The notes beneath the pieces were generated by a model that was not told the DNA's origin, did no database searches, and worked only from the letters and a program-made list of their open reading frames with translations. A stretch of DNA of 64,000 bases from Podocnemis expansa. Taxonomy: Eukaryota; Chordata; Testudines; Podocnemididae. This document shows positions 27,701 to 33,700 of this stretch, in pieces. The stretch is taken from NCBI GenBank assembly GCA_007922195.1, contig ML682005.1, positions 29,190,373 to 29,254,372 of the forward strand, given 5' to 3'. The first letter of the stretch is position 1. Each line of letters begins with the position of its first letter. Both the position numbers and the translations under genes were made by a program.

Positions 27701-30700
27701 TGTTCCAGAGAGTCTTTCATAGAATGACCAAGGGGAGGTAAAATTTGGTGATTGAGGAATGGTTTGTTCAGCACATGAGAAGTGATTGAGTACGGGCCCG
27801 GTGGAGCTAGCTGGTGTTCAAAAAGCTTGCTCTAATTGTGACTTTGGCTTTAATGAGGATGCGGACTGACAGCTTCTCCCACTGTACCCCCCCCACCTAC
27901 CCCCTGCCCCAGTTACTGCCCCCAGCCCTTATCTTGCCACTGGTCTCCCAACCCTTCCCCCGCTGTGATGTGCCATTTTCCTCTGTTGTCCTGGGCTGAA
28001 CACTTCCCCACGCCCTTCCCCAGCTGGTCTGGCTTACATCGCCCCCCCCCCCCACAAGACCTCCATCGTGTCACTGTGGAGTGGCCCTGGTCCAGGCCGA
28101 GGCTCCGGCCTGAGTCTGCTCTGACTGTGCATGTTCAGGCTGGAGCAGCTCCTTGCTTCCCAGAACATGGCAGAATGGCATTCTGGGGTCTGCTATTTTT
28201 AGAGGTTCAGCATCAGGGTCCCCCCAAAATAGAAAATGGAGCTGGATCACTGCGTTCTGGTGTCCACTATTTTTAAATGGTGGGCCCTGAAGCCCAGCAT
28301 TCCAGCTCCATTTTCTACTTTTAGGGACCCTGGAACACTGAGCCCCTGAAAATAGTGGGCCCAGAATGCCGTTTTGGTGTGTTCTGGCTTACTTTAACCC
28401 CTGACCCATATGCTATGTCCTCTGCAGTGTATCATATCACATGGAAGGATAGACTCTCCAAAGTCTATCAGGAGCAGATTGTAACATCACTCAAAGACAC
28501 AGTTAAGTTTGTGCAGGTGGAGATGACACAAGCCTTAACTCTGTTCTTTTCTGTTTTCTAAAAAATTTGTTTTGTGGATATTTTGGAGAAGCAGTAGTAA
28601 TGAGAAGGATATGACTGAGGTGCACCTATGGCATACACAAGGACACTTCCTGAGAAGAGTTCACTGTCACTCAGCTATCAGTTTGACCTTTCTTATTACC
28701 TCTTTTGTAGTCAGAGTAAACTGGGGACGACCACTTGGAGGAAGAAAGATGGCAACCAATAGGCAGTTAGTGGATACGTGTGGGTAAGCAATTGTTCAGT
28801 TCAGTGACTGAACTGAAAAAAATGTTTGGGCCAACCTAAAATTTTTTTTTAACATTTCAGATCAAACCAATTTTTTTTTTTACCCTAAATTAAACATTTT
28901 GATATTTTTTGCCCTTAAAAAGATAAAAATCAAGGTAAAATTCAAAATGAAAAGCCCTTTTGAATTGAAAAAAATACATTTTAATTATTTTTGGATATTT
29001 TTCAGACATAATTATGCAAATTATGGCTTTCTCAAATGATGCAATCTGCCTTTCTCACAGCTTCAGGAACTACAGTGTCTTCTTCATTGCTTGGCCATGT
29101 CACTGTCCATATTTTAACCTTTCAGGAGCTCCTCAACAGTACTAAGAGGTCCTCTTGCTCACTGCCTTGGTGCCACTTGATCAGTGCCTGATAGGGGACC
29201 CTATACCTGCCCTCTTCTCTAGATTTCGTGACAGGGATTCTTAGTTTAGCAGCCTGGGCCTTCTCTCTCTGGCCTCACTGTTCTATCTCTGGGCTGCTTC
29301 CTAGTTCTTTTCTTCCTGAGCCCCTAGTTCTTAAAACCTGTTCCCAGGAAGCACCTGCAGTCTCTTCTTACTGCCCTTCTCCTGGGAGTGTCTGCCTTTT
29401 CCCAGCTGTCAGCACCAGCAGAAGCTTCCTGAGCTGCCCCAGCAGCCCTACTTATTCCTGAAAAGCTGATTCTCCTTAATCAGCTGCCTAATATGTCAAT
29501 TGTGCTATGTCTATGTGGCCTGCAGTCAACTCTACAGGGTGAGTCTGGGATAATTATCCCATTACACCCTGCCATATAACCACAGCTTCAGGCAGTCAAA
29601 GCTTTAGGGACACCTAGAGCAAAGGCTTACATCCCTGATTGTCTTCTCTAATAGCCAGTCATAGATCTAACTTCCAGGAACTTCTCATTCTTGTTTTAAC
29701 ACAGTCATATTTTTAGCCTTCACTGTATCCCCAAGCAACAAGTTCCACTGGATGGCTGTACATTTTGTGATGTAGTACTTCCTTATGTGTGTTTGAATCC
29801 TACTGTCTATTACTTTCATGGTTGACCCTTGGTTCCTGTTTTATGTGAAGGGGTAAATAACATGTCCCTATTCACTTGCGCCACACTATTCATGGTTTTA
29901 TAGCTCTTTATTACCCCCCCCCATCATATTCTAAGATGAATCGTCTGTCTTTTAAAAAATCTTCTTATATGTATTATTTAACCCTAATAAATTTAGTTGC
30001 CTTTCTTTATTCTTTCTTTTATGATATGGGGTGACCAGACCCACATGCAGTTTTCAAAATGGTGGAGTACTGTAGATTTATATAATTGTTTGCAATTTTT
30101 GGTATGATTATACATCCCTTTCCTAATGGCTCTTAAACTTCTGTTAGCTTTTTTGACAGCTGCTGTACAGTAAGCAGATGTTTTCAAAGTACTGTTCACA
30201 ATAACTCTGAGATATCTTTCCTGACTGGCAATTTTGACCTCATCATTTTATATGTATAGTTGGGATTACATTTTCCAGTGTGCCCTACTTTGTATTTATC
30301 AACACTGAATTTCATCTGCCATTTTGTAGCCCAGTCACAGTCAGTTTTGTGAGATCCTTTGTAACTCTTCTCAGTAAGCTTTGGAATTTACTGTCTTGAG
30401 TAGTTTTGTATTGTCTGCAAAATTGCCAACTCGCAGTTTACGCCTTTTTTTCAGATTATTTATGAACGTGTTGAAGATCATTGATCCAAGTCCATATCCT
30501 ATTTCCCCATCTCCATTGTGAAAACTGACCCTTCATTCTGCATCTTTTCCTTCTTTCTTTTAACCAGTTACTGATCCTGAGAGGACCTTTCCTCTTATTC
30601 CGTGATCTCATGAAACTAATTTGAGGGATAGGTTATATGCCACAGTTGAAAGTTCTGCGATTTCATATTTGAGTTAATTCAGAACTCTTGGATGAACACC

Positions 30701-33700
30701 ATCTAGTGCTGGTGATTTATGACTGTTTTACTTACCAGTTTGTTTCAAAACTTCCTCTATTGACACCTAAATCTGGGACAGTTCCTCAAATTTGTCACCT
30801 AGAAAGAATGGTTCAGGTGTGGAAATTTGCTCCATACTTTCTGCAGGGAAGACTAATGCAAAGAAATAATGTAGTGTCTCTGCAACAGCCTTGTCTACTT
30901 TGAGTGTTTCTTTAGAACACTGATTGTCCCATGTTCCAGCTGATTGTTTGGCAGGTTTCCTGTTTTTGATATACATTTTTTTCTAATTAGGCTTCAAATA
31001 CTCTTTTTGCTCTGCATAATTATTCTTTCACTTATGATGTTTTTTCCTACTCTCCCCCGCAGGATTTGTCTTCCAATTTCTAAAGAATGTATTTTATTAT
31101 TAATTATTATTATTATTATTATTATTATTATTGTTGTTGTTGTTGTTGTTGTTATAATATATTTTGTTAGACCCTCTTTTTTTAATGGTTTCCATTCATC
31201 TTGCAGCCATTTCATTCTCATCACTGTTCCTTTTAATTTCCATTTAAATAGCATCATCATTTTTGTGTAGTTCCTCTTTGTGAAGTTTAATGCTATTGTT
31301 GTGGGTTTCTTTGTTATTCTTCTTACTCCCCCAAACAAGGAAGTTCAATTTAATTATGTGATGGTCACTATTAATGATACGTTCAGCTATATTCATCTCT
31401 TGCACCAGATTCTGTGTTCCGCTCTGTTTAAATCAAGAATTGCCTCTCTTCTTGCAGGTGCCATGACTAACTGCTCCAAGAAGCAGTCATTAATGCTGGC
31501 TAGAAATGTTATCTCTGCATCCTGTCCTGAGATGATGATGGAGATAGTTTAAATTTAATATATTACTTGCTTTTCTGTTTTTATAACTGTTCTAATCTTT
31601 CTGAGAATTTCACAATTCCACAAAAATCCTGGTCAGGTATTTGCTAATTTATGCCTAGTACTGTACTAGTATAACTCCAGCATGTAATTTCCATCCATTA
31701 GATTATATAGTTCCATTTGATTCATTTAAGATTTGTACTATATTTAACTCTTATGCTTTCTTTCACATATAATATTACTCCCCCATCAGCATGATCTACT
31801 CTGTCATTCCTATATATTTTGTACCCTGATATTACTGTAACCCATTGATTCTCATTGTTCCATTAAGTTTATGGCTATGTCTACACGAGCAAATTAGTCT
31901 GGACAAAGGAAGCTTAGTCTGGACTAATTTGAACCCTGTCTCTATTAGCCTTGGCTAGTTCAAACTACAAAAAAAAAAAAATAGTTTGAACTAGCCAAAG
32001 CTTAGCTCAAACTAGCTAGTTCGAACAGCAAGTTGGAACTAACCACTTAGTTTGAACTTACCGCTTTGGCTAGTTTGAACTAAATAAGTTTGAACAAGCC
32101 ATTAGTTTGAACTAAGTGTGGGGTTTTTTTTGTGTGTGTGTGTATCAACTAGAAAAAAAGCGCTGCTGGTTAGAACTAAAAAGTTAGTTCAAACTAAAAA
32201 ACTGTGCTTAGTTCAAGCTAACTTTAAACTACTTAGTTCGGACTAAGAAAGTCCAAACTAAGCTTTTAGGTGTAGACACAGCTTATGATGCCGGTTATAT
32301 CAATATCCTATTTAATAAACAGTTCATACCATTTTAGTATTTAGACTTTTACTATCTGTATACAAGCACTTATAAAATTTGTCAATATCTAGTTGCCTGC
32401 TTTCATGTGAAATACCTGAATTGGACCTTTTTTCATTTGACTGTTTCTCTAGATTTCCTACATATACTTAATCATCTTCTGTCCTTTCCTCTTTAGTAGG
32501 ATATACAGTATACCCTTAATAAATCCTCCCCTAAGAATGTCTCCATCTAAATGCTTGCTCTTCAGTACTTGTTGGCTTTCCTTTAGTCCTTAATTGAAAA
32601 ACTCTACTATGACCTTTTTAAATATACGTGCCAGAAGTCTGGTTCCATTTTGGTTTAAGTGGAGCCCACACTTCATGAATAGGCTCCTCTTTGCTCAAAA
32701 GTTCACCCCATTTCTGATAAATATAAATCCTCATCTGAACTCCCATTATCTGAACCATATATTGCAACTCTGTAGTTCTGCCTGTCTAAATGACCCTGCA
32801 CATATAGATTTCAATGCATTTGCTTGGGTTCAATGACCAGAGAATGTCACCATGAGCCACACACGTACCCTAAGATCAGGTTACCTATAAACACTAGCTT
32901 CCAACAGAATAACAGCATGACCACACAGGTGCCAATAATGCTCTCTGAAGCATTATTTTGGCTTTAGCCTCATTGTGGGCCCATCCTTCATGCAGAATGA
33001 AAATATCGCTTTAAAATATTCTAAAATATTGCTTCACCACAAGGACAGGAGGTGCCAGACGTTCATCTGAGATCTGTCATAGGTAAATGATATCAGTTTG
33101 AGGAAGATCAGAGTCCAGTAGGTACAGAAAAAAAAAGTGTGCAAAGTATGTACAAAAAGACCCAAAACATTTTGATGCCCTGTGATTATTTTTAGGAGGG
33201 CTGTATCTTGGGCATTTCTTCCTTAAACTACCTCAAATATGGACCTTTACTAGAAATGATCAGAGGATGATAATTTTGCTTTGTTGCAACTTCCGAGGTT
33301 TCACAATTTATTTTCTTTCCACATTGGACCAAAATCAAGACCTTTTGTTTGTTTGTTTGGTTGGTTGGTTGGCTGGCTGGTTGGGCTTTTTAATTTTTAG
33401 AGAAAGTTGGTTCAAATATCTGGTTTTGGACCTCGGCCAGATCTAATTGATTCAATATCTCAGTATATATTCAAGTGATTAAGACAGTTTGTGATATGAG
33501 TGACCCAGTTTTAAGTGTCTGTTCTGCCTTTTTCTGAGCAGAATCTCAGATCACCATAAGTACCATAGAGACTTGGACCTAAGTTTCTTACATCCAAGGC
33601 TAATACTGCAACTACCTACCTAGGTATTGTGACTCTTTTTCTTTTTCTCCCATCTTCCTAATAAAGCCACATCAAATCCATTATATATCTATGACATGCT

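Larger units (their letters stand above)
29590..33050 (-). mobile_element. CR1/L3 LINE, antisense, nearly full length but decayed
   Basis: The antisense text follows the CR1/L3 layout continuously: AACAAGTTCCACTGG and CTTCCTTATGTGTGTTTGAA near 29735-29800, AATTTCATCTGCCATTTTGT near 30310, ATCTAGTGCTGGTGATTTAT near 30700, CCTCTATTGACACCTAAATC near 30755 and GTGATGGTCACTATTAATGA near 31360. It is split by a MITE at 31872-32282 and an ATT/GTT microsatellite at 31092-31155, and every frame is broken. The right edge is approximate. Confidence 0.7.
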
